Assembly: GCA_021851865.1 (NCBI GenBank)
Contig: JAJZBU010000024.1
Span: forward strand, 1-44,400
Source of the DNA: Pseudomonadota bacterium
Lineage (GTDB): Bacteria > Pseudomonadota > Gammaproteobacteria > Pseudomonadales > Moraxellaceae
Direction of reading: 5' to 3'
DNA: 44,400 nt
This document shows positions 17,576 to 25,550 of this stretch, in pieces (the stretch's first letter is position 1; each line of letters begins with the position of its first letter). Both the position numbers and the translations under genes were made by a program. The notes below the pieces were generated by a model. The model was not told the DNA's origin. It searched no databases and saw nothing but the letters and a program-made list of their open reading frames with translations.

Positions 17576-17608
17576 CTGCCCGTGTGACCTGATCGGTCAT
17601 GCGGGCAG
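17576..17608 (+). terminator. Strong hairpin after glcB, no U-tract
   Basis: The 14-base arms CTGCCCGTGTGACC and GGTCATGCGGGCAG pair throughout with two G-T wobbles around TGATC. No T run follows, so it may protect the mRNA 3' end or act with Rho rather than terminate alone. Confidence 0.5.
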
Positions 17609-17643
17609 AGCGTCGATTAGATCGCAATCTCGGAGCCTGAGCT

Positions 17644-17671
17644 TTGCTGGCGCAGAGCGATTGGCTAGACT
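17644..17671 (+). promoter_or_regulatory. Candidate promoter of the coiled-coil / cNMP / nadK block
   Basis: TTGCTG at 17644-17649 and TAGACT at 17666-17671 are separated by 16 bases. The predicted start, about 17678, leaves a leader of some 37 bases before the ATG at 17715. Confidence 0.4.
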
Positions 17672-17714
17672 GGACAGGACACGATATGAGTGATCGTTCA
17701 GGTAGGGTGGCGAC

Positions 17715-19160
17715 ATGTTGCAAGAGCTGATGGAGAGGCATGAGCTCATCGTCTTCTGGGAGGCGGGCGAGATTTCACGCATACTCCTCGGCTCGGATTT
17801 CCATGCCTGTCTGGATGGCTATGTGCCTTTGCAGGTCTTCGCCGGTCGTACGCTGCCGGCGATCTATGTCGAACTCGATGCCGCCCTGCAGCCGATCGCC
17901 TTCGTCTTTTTCGAGATGGTCTTCGATGCGGCAGGCTGGGCTGAGCGCAGCTGGAATCTGCCGCTGCGCCATATGGCTGAAATCGCCGCCGCCGGCCCTG
18001 ATCTCGGATACGGTCCGGTGCGTCTTGTCTGTCGCAGTCAAAACGCCATGTCCTGGTTGAATGACCGGCTCTGGGACCCGCTTTTGCAGACTGATCGCAA
18101 TGAATTCGTCATGACTTTGCGCGTCATCGCCGACGTCGCACCCAGACTGGGTTTGCGCCCGCAGTCGCCGCCCGCGTCGCCGAATGTTCCGGTACTGGCG
18201 GATCGCGTCGATCGTGAGCCTGAAGATCAGGAGCGCTTATGGCGCTTGGAAGGGGAGCGCGATGCGCTCAAGCGTGAACTCGAGGAAAGGGATCTGCGTT
18301 TGCGCACCATGGGGGCTGAACACGCTCAGCAGATGTTACGCCAGCAGTTTGAACATGAGCAGGCTGTCGCCATCTTGCAAGCCCAGCACGCCAAGCTGCT
18401 GGCACAGCAGAAGTTGCGCAAGGAACAAAATGACGTCTTGAATGGGCGACTCGAAGTTTTGCAGGGACAACTGCAAAATAGTGAGGCGCGCTCGCGCCGC
18501 GCTGTGCACGATGCGGAAGCCGATTTACAGCTACAGTTGCAGCGGGTACGACAAAGCCACGAGGACTCGCTGCATCAGACCCTCGAACAGGCCAACTTGC
18601 GCTGGTGTGAGGAGGTCTCGCGGCATGAGCAGGCCTTGCAGGGCGAGATCGAGGCCGAGCGCGCGCGTCGTCTTGAGGTGGACCTGGAATGGCGTCAACG
18701 TGCGCAGGAACTGCAGGATCAGATCGATCTCAAGGGGCGCGAGATCGCCGACCTGCACCACGCTCTGGAAAGCGCTGCCAGCCAGGGCGCCGAGGCTTTT
18801 CTGGCACGTCTGGAACAGCTGGGGATGAACTTTCTCGTCTATCACGCGGGTGTCGGGCACGTTTCAGTGCCTGTCGCCGAGTTGGCCAGCTATGCCGGTG
18901 ACCCTCTCGCCTATGCCGCCAGAAAAAGCTTCGTCTCATTGGATTTGTACCGTGCCTGGTTGCGCCATTACGATGATCCACGTTGCCAGCATGAGCTGCC
19001 GCAGGGGGGGTGTTGCGAAGCCCGCATCATTCGCGTCGACTCACCCGCTCGTTTCGTCATCGGTGAGTCGGATCGTTGTGCCCGCCATCATCGTGACAGC
19101 AATATCGACGCTGTCCTCCGATTTCGCACATCGCCAGCCTCTACAGGAGATCATTCATGA
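17715..19160 (+). CDS. Coiled-coil protein with conserved N-terminal domain, unrecognised function
   Basis: The 481-residue protein has a globular N-terminal part (about 1-150: HELIVFWEAGEISRILL, then RSWNLPLRHMAEIAAAGPDLGYGPVRLVCRSQ). A long coiled coil follows (about 165-350, Q/E/R-rich). A C-terminal domain (350-481) includes FLVYHAGVGHVSVPVAELASY and a cysteine group (CQHELPQGGCCEARI). I recall similar Pseudomonas proteins upstream of nadK, sometimes loosely annotated as chromosome partitioning proteins; that name is not supported by any ParA/SMC motif here. Its stop overlaps the next start (ATGA at 19157), so the two are translationally coupled and probably work together. Confidence 0.7.
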   Translation: MLQELMERHELIVFWEAGEISRILLGSDFHACLDGYVPLQVFAGRTLPAIYVELDAALQPIAFVFFEMVFDAAGWAERSWNLPLRHMAEIAAAGPDLGYGPVRLVCRSQNAMSWLNDRLWDPLLQTDRNEFVMTLRVIADVAPRLGLRPQSPPASPNVPVLADRVDREPEDQERLWRLEGERDALKRELEERDLRLRTMGAEHAQQMLRQQFEHEQAVAILQAQHAKLLAQQKLRKEQNDVLNGRLEVLQGQLQNSEARSRRAVHDAEADLQLQLQRVRQSHEDSLHQTLEQANLRWCEEVSRHEQALQGEIEAERARRLEVDLEWRQRAQELQDQIDLKGREIADLHHALESAASQGAEAFLARLEQLGMNFLVYHAGVGHVSVPVAELASYAGDPLAYAARKSFVSLDLYRAWLRHYDDPRCQHELPQGGCCEARIIRVDSPARFVIGESDRCARHHRDSNIDAVLRFRTSPASTGDHS

Positions 19161-20233
19161 GTTTGCCCGCGCTGCGCCGTGAAGTTCTGGAAACCTTCAT
19201 TCCGCTGAATTCACTGCCAGCAGAACGTCTCGACTATCTGCTCCAGGATGTACGCGTCTGGACGCTGGCGCCTGACGAGGTCATCGCCGCCTGCCGTGAA
19301 GGCAGTGGCCAGACGGTCTTTCTGCTGAGTGGCACCTTGCAGATCTGGGAGGCAGGAACTCAGGTGGCGAGCATCAGCGCCGGTGAGGTGCAGAGCTGGT
19401 ATCCGATCACTACGCCGCGCTCGGGTCTGCAGTCGGTCGTGGCCGAGGCGACGGTCAATTGCATCGTCATCGATAGCGGCAAATTGGACTATGTCTTGGC
19501 CTGGGAGCAGTCGGCGCGCTATTTCGAGGCTGAGCTCGCCTTTGATCAGAAGCTCAGCGATAGCCGCTGGTTGCGGCGCTTGCTGCAGGCGCCGATCTTC
19601 TACCAATTGCCGCCGGCGCACGTGCGTGAACTCTTCCGGCGTATGCAGGAAGTGGATGTCGTGGCCGGCCAATGGGTGATCAAGCAAGGTGATGTCGCGG
19701 ATGCTTGCTATTTCATTCGCCAGGGCATCGCGGAAGTCCTCGTCGAAGGGGAAGATCGCAGCGAGCGCAGCCTCGCTTTGCTCGAGGCGGGACAGTATTT
19801 TGGTGAAGACGGTCTTTTGCTCTGCGGATCGCGCAATGCTTCGGTCCGGATGGAGACGGCGGGAAGCCTGTTGCGTCTGGGCAAGGATGATTTTGCCGAA
19901 CTGTTGCAAGGTCCTTTGGTTGAAAAAGTCGACTGGTCGATGGCCCTCGACATGGTCGCTCAGGGAGCGCGCTGGCTCGATGTGCGCCTGACGGAAGAGT
20001 GTCCGACTGGGGTTTTGCCGGGAGCGCTCAACGTGCCGCTGCAGAACCTGCGCGTCAAAGGGCGTCTGTTGGATAAAAGCGCCACCTATATCGCTTATTG
20101 CGATTCCGGTTTACGCAGCACCGCAGCCACCTTTCTGCTTCGCGCCGAAGGCTATCAGGTGAGTGCGCTGGCGCAGGGCCTGCGCGCGCTCGATGCCGAG
20201 GAACTGGCGCCGTTGCTGACGCCGAGGGGGTAG
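19157..20233 (+). CDS. Double cyclic-nucleotide-binding domain / rhodanese fusion
   Basis: The 358 residues comprise two cNMP-binding-like beta-rolls and a rhodanese domain. The first roll (about 10-110) is degenerate. The second (about 137-250) contains VVAGQWVIKQGDVADACYFIRQG and QYFGEDGLLLCGSRNASVR, the phosphate-cassette region. The rhodanese domain (about 265-350) starts ARWLDVRLTEE, with PGALNVPLQNLR and the active-site loop YCDSGLRS; catalytic Cys is C315. It may sense a cyclic nucleotide or another ligand and gate a sulfur-transfer or protein-binding rhodanese. It overlaps the coiled-coil gene by four bases and is two bases before nadK. Confidence 0.85.
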   Translation: MSLPALRREVLETFIPLNSLPAERLDYLLQDVRVWTLAPDEVIAACREGSGQTVFLLSGTLQIWEAGTQVASISAGEVQSWYPITTPRSGLQSVVAEATVNCIVIDSGKLDYVLAWEQSARYFEAELAFDQKLSDSRWLRRLLQAPIFYQLPPAHVRELFRRMQEVDVVAGQWVIKQGDVADACYFIRQGIAEVLVEGEDRSERSLALLEAGQYFGEDGLLLCGSRNASVRMETAGSLLRLGKDDFAELLQGPLVEKVDWSMALDMVAQGARWLDVRLTEECPTGVLPGALNVPLQNLRVKGRLLDKSATYIAYCDSGLRSTAATFLLRAEGYQVSALAQGLRALDAEELAPLLTPRG

Positions 20234-20235
20234 GG

Positions 20236-21135
20236 ATGCGACCGGTTTTTCGTCATGTCGGACTCGTCGCCCGTTCCGGGCATGACGCTGTGCTGTCGAC
20301 GTTGCGCGATGTGTTGCAATTGCTCGATCAGTACGGCATCCAGACCGTTCTCGAGGTCGAGACGGCGGAGTGGGTGGGGCTGCCGCATCGGCAGAGGGCC
20401 AGTCTGAACCTGCTCGGTGAGATGGTCGATCTGGTCATCGTCGTCGGCGGTGACGGCTCCTTGCTGCGCGTGGCGCGAATGCTGGCGGTGCATCACAAGC
20501 CGGTCGTCGGGGTCAACCGCGGGCGTCTCGGCTTTCTGACCGATATCTCTCCCGATGAATTGACGCGGGGTCTGCTCGCCATCCTCGGTGGCGACTTCAG
20601 CAGTGAAGAGCGCTTCCTCTTGCAGTGCCTGATCCGTTCGGGCCCCGATGAACGCCTGCTTGGGCTGGCCTTCAATGATGTCGTGCTCTATCCCGGCAAG
20701 CATCTGCACATGGTCGAATTCGAGCTTTTTGTCGATGGGCAGTTCGTCTATCGCCTGCGCTCCGACGGTCTGATCATGGCCACGCCCACCGGTTCGACGG
20801 CTTATGCTTTGTCGGGAGGCGGGCCGATCATGCATCCGCGCCTGGATGCCATCGTCCTGGTCCCCATGCACCCCCATACCCTGAGCAGTCGTCCCATCGT
20901 CATCGACGGCAATAGCGAGATCAAGATTCTCGTTCTGTCGCGCGATCTGCAGCCCATGGTCGGCTGCGATGGCCAGGAAGGACAAGTGCTGGCTGCCGGA
21001 GACTGGATTTATGTGCGAAAATACCCGCATCGTTTGCAGTTGCTGCACCCGCCGGGACATGACTTTTTCAAGGCTTGCCGGACCAAGCTCGGCTGGAGTA
21101 GCCACCAGGTCGGGCATGCCGCTTACGTGGATTGA
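20236..21135 (+). CDS. nadK: NAD kinase
   Basis: The protein has 299 residues from the ATG at 20236 (MRPVFRHVGLVARSG), directly after the rhodanese-fusion stop and a G-rich ribosome site (GGGGGTAGGG). The signatures are VVGGDGSLLRVAR with G71-G-D73-G, NRGRLGFLTDISPDE, and DGLIMATPTGSTAYALSGGGPI. It phosphorylates NAD to NADP in the cytoplasm and is essential in most bacteria. Length fits NadK (about 292-300). It is the most certain anchor of this block, and it is followed after 16 bases by the DUF1315 gene. Confidence 0.97.
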   Translation: MRPVFRHVGLVARSGHDAVLSTLRDVLQLLDQYGIQTVLEVETAEWVGLPHRQRASLNLLGEMVDLVIVVGGDGSLLRVARMLAVHHKPVVGVNRGRLGFLTDISPDELTRGLLAILGGDFSSEERFLLQCLIRSGPDERLLGLAFNDVVLYPGKHLHMVEFELFVDGQFVYRLRSDGLIMATPTGSTAYALSGGGPIMHPRLDAIVLVPMHPHTLSSRPIVIDGNSEIKILVLSRDLQPMVGCDGQEGQVLAAGDWIYVRKYPHRLQLLHPPGHDFFKACRTKLGWSSHQVGHAAYVD

Positions 21136-21151
21136 GTGATCGGGGATATTC

Positions 21152-21424
21152 ATGGTGGATGATTTTGCACAAAGCGCTGAACAACTTGACGCTACCGTGG
21201 TGGCGCAATTGCGGCGTGCTGTCGAATTGGGAAAGTATCCCAATGGCCGGCGTTTGGACGAAGCGGAGCGCGCCTTGTGTCTGCAGGCCATCATCGTCTG
21301 GGAGGAGCGCCATCTCAGTCGCGAGCAGCGCACCGGGTTTATCGATCGGGGCAGCAAGGCGGAAGGTGAGGTCTGCGCCAGCGATCATGAACATGAGAAG
21401 CCTCAGCCTCTGCACTGGCGCTAA
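21152..21424 (+). CDS. DUF1315 (YeaC-like) protein
   Basis: This 90-residue protein contains VVAQLRRAVELGKYPNGRRLDEAERALCLQAI (about 16-47) and WEERHLSREQRTGFID, which match the YeaC/DUF1315 family (E. coli YeaC has VELGKWPDG). The function is unknown. The start is 16 bases after nadK, so it is part of the same operon. Its stop is two bases from the convergent DUF6231 gene. Confidence 0.85.
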   Translation: MVDDFAQSAEQLDATVVAQLRRAVELGKYPNGRRLDEAERALCLQAIIVWEERHLSREQRTGFIDRGSKAEGEVCASDHEHEKPQPLHWR

Positions 21425-21426
21425 GG

Positions 21427-21876
21427 TTACCAGCGCTGTCGATCGAAGTTTTCCGGATGCGCCCAGTAGCGACTATTCAGCCAGTCAGGGACGTTTTTAT
21501 AGCTGCGAATATCAAAAATCCAGGCGCTTTCGCTGGGTAGGTGGCGGGCGAGGAGTTGGTAGCCGAGTGCGGCGTAGGGCGGTGTCAGTGGCGCAGTCTC
21601 AGGCAGAAAGGCGAGGACGCGCCGCGCCAGCAAGTCGCGTGCGGCGACGAGTAAGCGCTGGAGTTCGTTGTCCTGCATGTCGGCAGCGGGGAGGAAGAGG
21701 GCCAAGTCATGGCGCTGGGTGAAGTGCGGGTCCTGGAGCCAGCGGCGTGTGTCCAGCTCGGTGTACACGCTATCTTTCGGCAGTAACGCGCTGGTGCCTT
21801 CACCCATGCATAGTACGCTGGCCGCCGCTTGTTCGGCGAGGATGCCTTGCACAAGGCTGCGACGATATTCCTGCAT
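21427..21876 (-). CDS. DUF6231-family conserved protein
   Basis: The 149-residue protein ends YKNVPDWLNSRYWAHPENFDRQ, which I recognise as the C-terminus of the DUF6231 family of Pseudomonas (there YKQVPDWLNAKFWANPENF). The middle, HDLALFLPAADMQDNELQRLL then ARRVLAFLP, has a Rossmann-like alternation reminiscent of a degenerate methyltransferase; no cofactor motif is intact. It runs against its neighbours, starts only 17 bases from the divergent DUF2797 start, and ends two bases from DUF1315. Function unknown. Confidence 0.75.
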   Translation of the reverse strand: MQEYRRSLVQGILAEQAAASVLCMGEGTSALLPKDSVYTELDTRRWLQDPHFTQRHDLALFLPAADMQDNELQRLLVAARDLLARRVLAFLPETAPLTPPYAALGYQLLARHLPSESAWIFDIRSYKNVPDWLNSRYWAHPENFDRQRW

Positions 21877-21878
21877 AG

Positions 21879-21888
21879 GGGGATCCCC
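21879..21888. promoter_or_regulatory. GGGGATCCCC palindrome between two divergent starts
   Basis: The palindrome fills the 17-base gap between the DUF6231 and DUF2797 start codons. Because it is symmetric it offers a G-rich ribosome-site-like run on both strands (about 8-12 bases from each ATG). The promoters themselves must lie inside the opposing genes. Confidence 0.4.
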
Positions 21889-21893
21889 GTGTC

Positions 21894-22709
21894 ATGTTGA
21901 GTGGAACGATAGGTAAATTGAGGGCCGAGGTCAAAGCCCCCTTGCAGTATTTCTTTCCGATCGGCGATCAGGAGTTGGCCCTGCGCGGCGACGGCGAGCA
22001 GCGTTTGCGTCTGACGACACAGGGCCAAATACGTTGCCAGGCCTGTCAGCGTCTGACACGTAAAAGCTACAATCAGGGTTACTGCTATCCCTGCTTTACG
22101 CGTCTCGCCGCTTGCGACATGTGCATCCTAAAGCCCGAGCTCTGCCACCATGCCGCCGGCAGCTGTCGTGAGCCGGCCTGGGGCGAGGCGCATTGCATGG
22201 TGCCGCACATCGTCTACTTGGCCAATTCTTCCGGCTTGAAAGTGGGTATCACCCGCGCCACCCAGGTGCCGACGCGCTGGATCGATCAGGGCGCCAGTGC
22301 CGCGCTGCCCTTGTTTCGGGTGGGCTCGCGCTATCATTCCGGACTCATCGAAGTCGCCTTGGCGCGACACGTCGCCGACAAGACGCAGTGGCAGGCCCTG
22401 CTACGTGGCGATCCTGCCGAACTCGATCTGGTGGCAGAGGCGGAACGCCTGCTCGCGCTGTGTGCACAGGAGCTGGCTGAGATCGAGCAACGCTTTCCGC
22501 GGGATCGCCAAAGACTGTTGCCCGAGGTGCATCGCTTCCAATATCCGGTCCTGCGTTATCCTGACAAGATCAAAGCCTTGACACTGGCTCCCGATCAAGC
22601 CATCGAAGGCTGTCTGCTGGGGATCAAAGGCCAGTATCTGATTCTCGAAGAGGGCGTGCTCAATGTGCGTAAGCATACGTCTTACGTCGTTACGCTGGAG
22701 CAGTTATAG
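21894..22709 (+). CDS. DUF2797 protein, cysteine-rich zinc-binding
   Basis: The 271-residue protein has a cysteine cluster: C48-QA-C51, C64-YP-C67, C74-DM-C77, C84 and C91. It looks like one or two zinc sites. HIVYLANSSGLKVGITRATQVPTRWIDQGA follows (about 105-134); its YLA...KVGITR pattern recalls a GIY-YIG-type beta-hairpin, though I cannot confirm nuclease residues. The family is DUF2797, role unknown, and from memory it is usually near nadK and pepN in pseudomonads. The starts of this gene and DUF6231 are 17 bases apart. Confidence 0.8.
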   Translation: MLSGTIGKLRAEVKAPLQYFFPIGDQELALRGDGEQRLRLTTQGQIRCQACQRLTRKSYNQGYCYPCFTRLAACDMCILKPELCHHAAGSCREPAWGEAHCMVPHIVYLANSSGLKVGITRATQVPTRWIDQGASAALPLFRVGSRYHSGLIEVALARHVADKTQWQALLRGDPAELDLVAEAERLLALCAQELAEIEQRFPRDRQRLLPEVHRFQYPVLRYPDKIKALTLAPDQAIEGCLLGIKGQYLILEEGVLNVRKHTSYVVTLEQL

Positions 22710-22780
22710 CGACCGGAGCGGTGGCATCCGTTGCCGATCGTGACGCCATGTGATCGATTTTTCTATGGGGTGAAACCTTC

Positions 22781-25321
22781 ATGCATCAGCATCATTTGCA
22801 AGACTATCGTCCCAGTGCCTGGACGCTCGACAGCGTGCATCTCGAATTCGATCTTCTGACCGATCATGTTCTGGTGCATAGCCATCTGGTGGTGCGGCGG
22901 CAGGGGGCGGGGCCGCTGTTGCTGCAAGGAGAGGGTTTGCAGACGCTGAGTGTCCGGGTCGACGGCGAGGATGTGCCCCTACCGGCGAAGACCGCGACGA
23001 TCCTGGAGTTGACGCCAAAGTCGGATCAAGCGCATCTCGACATCGTCGTGCGTATCGATCCTGAACACAATACGGCGCTTGAAGGCCTATACCGCTCCGG
23101 CCCCATGCTCTGTACGCAGTGTGAGCCGGAAGGGTTTCGGCACATCACCTGGTTCATCGACAGACCTGATGTGCTGGCGATCTATACCACCACCTTGCGC
23201 GCTGATCGGGCGCGCTATCCTGTCCTGCTCGCCAATGGCGACTGTGTGCACCGTGCCCTGCTGCCGGATGGACGGCATGAAGTGCGCTATGTCGATCCGC
23301 ACCCCAAGCCGTCCTATTTGTTTGCCGCTGTCGCTGGTGACTTGGCGATGCTCGAGGATCACTGGGTGACGGCGACGGGGCGGCGGGTGACGCTGCAGAT
23401 CTATGCCGAAGCGCAGGATCTCGCTGCCTGCACCCACGCTATGGCCTCGCTGCAGGCAGCCATGGCCTGGGATGAGCGTTGTTATGGCCGCTGCTATGAT
23501 CTCGACACGTATATGATCGTCGCCGTCAGCCATTTCAATATGGGGGCAATGGAGAACAAAGGTCTCAATATCTTCAATACCGCCTGTGTACTGGCCTCGC
23601 CCGAGTTGACCCCGGACGCGGGTTTTGAGCGCGTCGCTGCGGTCATCGCGCATGAGTACTTTCATAACTGGACGGGGAATCGGGTGACTTGCCGCGACTG
23701 GTTTCAGCTCTGTCTGAAAGAAGGTCTGACGGTCTATCGCGATCAGCAGTTCTCCGCCGATCAAGGTTCGGCGGCGGTGCAGCGCATCGACGACTTGGTG
23801 CATTTGCAGGCGTATCAGTGGAGTGAGGACGCCGGCCCTCTGGCGCATCCAGTGAGGCCGCAGACCTACAGCGAAATCAATAATTTTTATACCGCCACGG
23901 TCTATGAAAAAGGCGCTGAAATCGTCCGCATGCTGCACCTGACCCTCGGTGATGCGGGGTTTCGAGCGGGGATGGATCTCTATTTTTCCCGTCACGATGG
24001 CCAAGCTGTCACCGTCGAGGATTTTTTGCGCGCGCTCGGCGATGCGAACGCCTGTGATCTGAGCGAGTTCATGCCGTGGTATGAATCGGTCGGCACGCCG
24101 CAGTTGCGTGTGCGCTGGTCGTCGTCTGGTGTCTCGGGGCAGGCGATTTTGCAGATCGAGCAACTGCAGGCTCTGCGCCCCATCCCCCTGCGTCTGGCCT
24201 TTCTCGATGCGCAAGGCGGAACGCTACCCTGGCAGACGGACGCCACGACGCAGGGCGATGCGGTGATTCTGCGCCAGCGTATGACGAGCGTGACGGTAAA
24301 GTCTGCGGCGTCGCTACCCTTGCCGGTATTGTTGCGCGGCTTTTCGGCGCCGGTGCGTGTCGATTATCCCTACACCGATGCCGACCTGTGGCAAATCATC
24401 GCGCATGAAAGCGACGGCGTCAGCGTCTGGCAGGCTTGGCAGGAAGTCATGTCGCGCTTCCTCGTACGTGGCTTGAAGACGGGCGATGCGACGCTGCCCC
24501 TGGCTTTGGTGCAAGCGTTTCGTCAGGGTCTCGTGAGGGCCGAGCAGGATCCGGCCTTGGTGGCGAGGTGGTTGACCTTACCGACGCAGGCGGTTCTGGC
24601 GGAGCGGATCGCAGAGTATGATCCTGGTCAGCTCATGCGGCTGCGTCGCCGTTGGGAGCGGCAGTTGGGGCTGGCCTTGCGGGTCGAGTGGCAGGCGCTT
24701 TTGCCCAGGCTCGCGCACGAGCACGCCGGTTGGCGGGCCCTGGCCGGACGCGCACTGGTTTATTGGAGTGCCGCCGCCGGCAGCGAGCGCTCGGCGCGTC
24801 TGCTCGAACTCTATCAAGGCGCCACAACGATGACCGCGCGCCAGGCGGTGTTCGCGGCCATTTTGCAGACGGGAGGCGTGGCTGCGGCCTGGGTTCTCGC
24901 GGATTGGCGACAGCGTTTTGCCGCCCATCCCCTGGTCATCGATATGGCTTATGCCGAGTTGGTGCGGGCCGCGCCGATGGATGTCGCCGGCCTGGCTGAG
25001 CTGCTGGCGCGGGCTGATTTTGACTGGTGCAGTCCGAATCGCGTACGCAGCGTTCTGATGACCTGGGCGCAGCAGCGTCACGACCTACTGCATAGCGCTA
25101 CGGGCGAGGGCTATGCGCTCTATCTTGCCGCCGTGCGGCGTGTCGATGCGCTCAATCCACAGTTGGCGGCGCGTCTGATGGCAGCCTTGGCGGCGGTGGC
25201 GAGCATGGCTCGGCCCTTGCGTGCGCGGGCCTTGGCTTATTTGGCCGATGCGGCGCTTGACGACTTATCGAACGAGGTGCAGGAGATGCGCGCCAATATA
25301 TTGGCGCCACTAAAAAACTGA
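22781..25321 (+). CDS. pepN: Aminopeptidase N
   Basis: The 846-residue M1 zinc metallopeptidase carries GAMENKG near 254 for substrate N-terminus binding and HEYFHNW with zinc ligands H291 and H295 and catalytic E292. The third ligand is E314 in CLKEGLTVY; the 23-residue spacing equals E. coli H297/E320. It removes N-terminal residues from peptides in the cytoplasm. The length is slightly under E. coli PepN (870). GGGGTGA lies about seven bases before the ATG. A short hairpin with T6 follows the stop, so it likely ends its transcript. Confidence 0.96.
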   Translation: MHQHHLQDYRPSAWTLDSVHLEFDLLTDHVLVHSHLVVRRQGAGPLLLQGEGLQTLSVRVDGEDVPLPAKTATILELTPKSDQAHLDIVVRIDPEHNTALEGLYRSGPMLCTQCEPEGFRHITWFIDRPDVLAIYTTTLRADRARYPVLLANGDCVHRALLPDGRHEVRYVDPHPKPSYLFAAVAGDLAMLEDHWVTATGRRVTLQIYAEAQDLAACTHAMASLQAAMAWDERCYGRCYDLDTYMIVAVSHFNMGAMENKGLNIFNTACVLASPELTPDAGFERVAAVIAHEYFHNWTGNRVTCRDWFQLCLKEGLTVYRDQQFSADQGSAAVQRIDDLVHLQAYQWSEDAGPLAHPVRPQTYSEINNFYTATVYEKGAEIVRMLHLTLGDAGFRAGMDLYFSRHDGQAVTVEDFLRALGDANACDLSEFMPWYESVGTPQLRVRWSSSGVSGQAILQIEQLQALRPIPLRLAFLDAQGGTLPWQTDATTQGDAVILRQRMTSVTVKSAASLPLPVLLRGFSAPVRVDYPYTDADLWQIIAHESDGVSVWQAWQEVMSRFLVRGLKTGDATLPLALVQAFRQGLVRAEQDPALVARWLTLPTQAVLAERIAEYDPGQLMRLRRRWERQLGLALRVEWQALLPRLAHEHAGWRALAGRALVYWSAAAGSERSARLLELYQGATTMTARQAVFAAILQTGGVAAAWVLADWRQRFAAHPLVIDMAYAELVRAAPMDVAGLAELLARADFDWCSPNRVRSVLMTWAQQRHDLLHSATGEGYALYLAAVRRVDALNPQLAARLMAALAAVASMARPLRARALAYLADAALDDLSNEVQEMRANILAPLKN

Positions 25322-25326
25322 CCGGA

Positions 25327-25353
25327 ACGGCGGTGCTGCGTCGTATGTTTTTT
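25327..25353 (+). terminator. Rho-independent-type terminator after pepN
   Basis: ACGGCG (25327-25332) and CGTCGT (25339-25344) form a 6-bp stem with one G-T wobble, followed by ATG and six T (25348-25353). The stem is short, so strength is uncertain. Confidence 0.5.
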
Positions 25354-25550
25354 GCGCGCTTGCTCGTCGTCGGCGTGCTTGCGATATAAATTATGTTTTT
25401 TCTTTTAAGCAGACTAGGCTAACCTTGTTCGGCGTGGTTCGCCTGGGTCGAGGCTAGGTTTGATCGCGGAATCAGGGTCACAATCAGGGTCACGATGTCA
25501 CCCAAGATGTCTCCAACATGAATAAAAAACAAAGATCAGGGAGTGTTCAT
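25354..25550 (+). promoter_or_regulatory. Leader/promoter region of the DUF1302-MMPL cluster with tandem repeat
   Basis: AATCAGGGTCAC occurs twice head to tail at 25471-25482 and 25483-25494. TTGCTC at 25360-25365 with an AT-rich GATATAAAT at 25383-25391 may be a promoter (17-19 base spacing). AGGGAG at 25538-25543 is a good ribosome site for the ATG at 25551. The repeats could be regulator sites in a long leader. Confidence 0.4.

Noticed and set aside
23087-24214. 375-codon antisense frame in pepN
   Set aside because: It lies opposite the M1 catalytic core, and no protein-like pattern is seen.
25366-25391. Sigma-54 promoter before DUF1302
   Set aside because: GGCGTGCTTGC lacks the required GG-N10-GC spacing.
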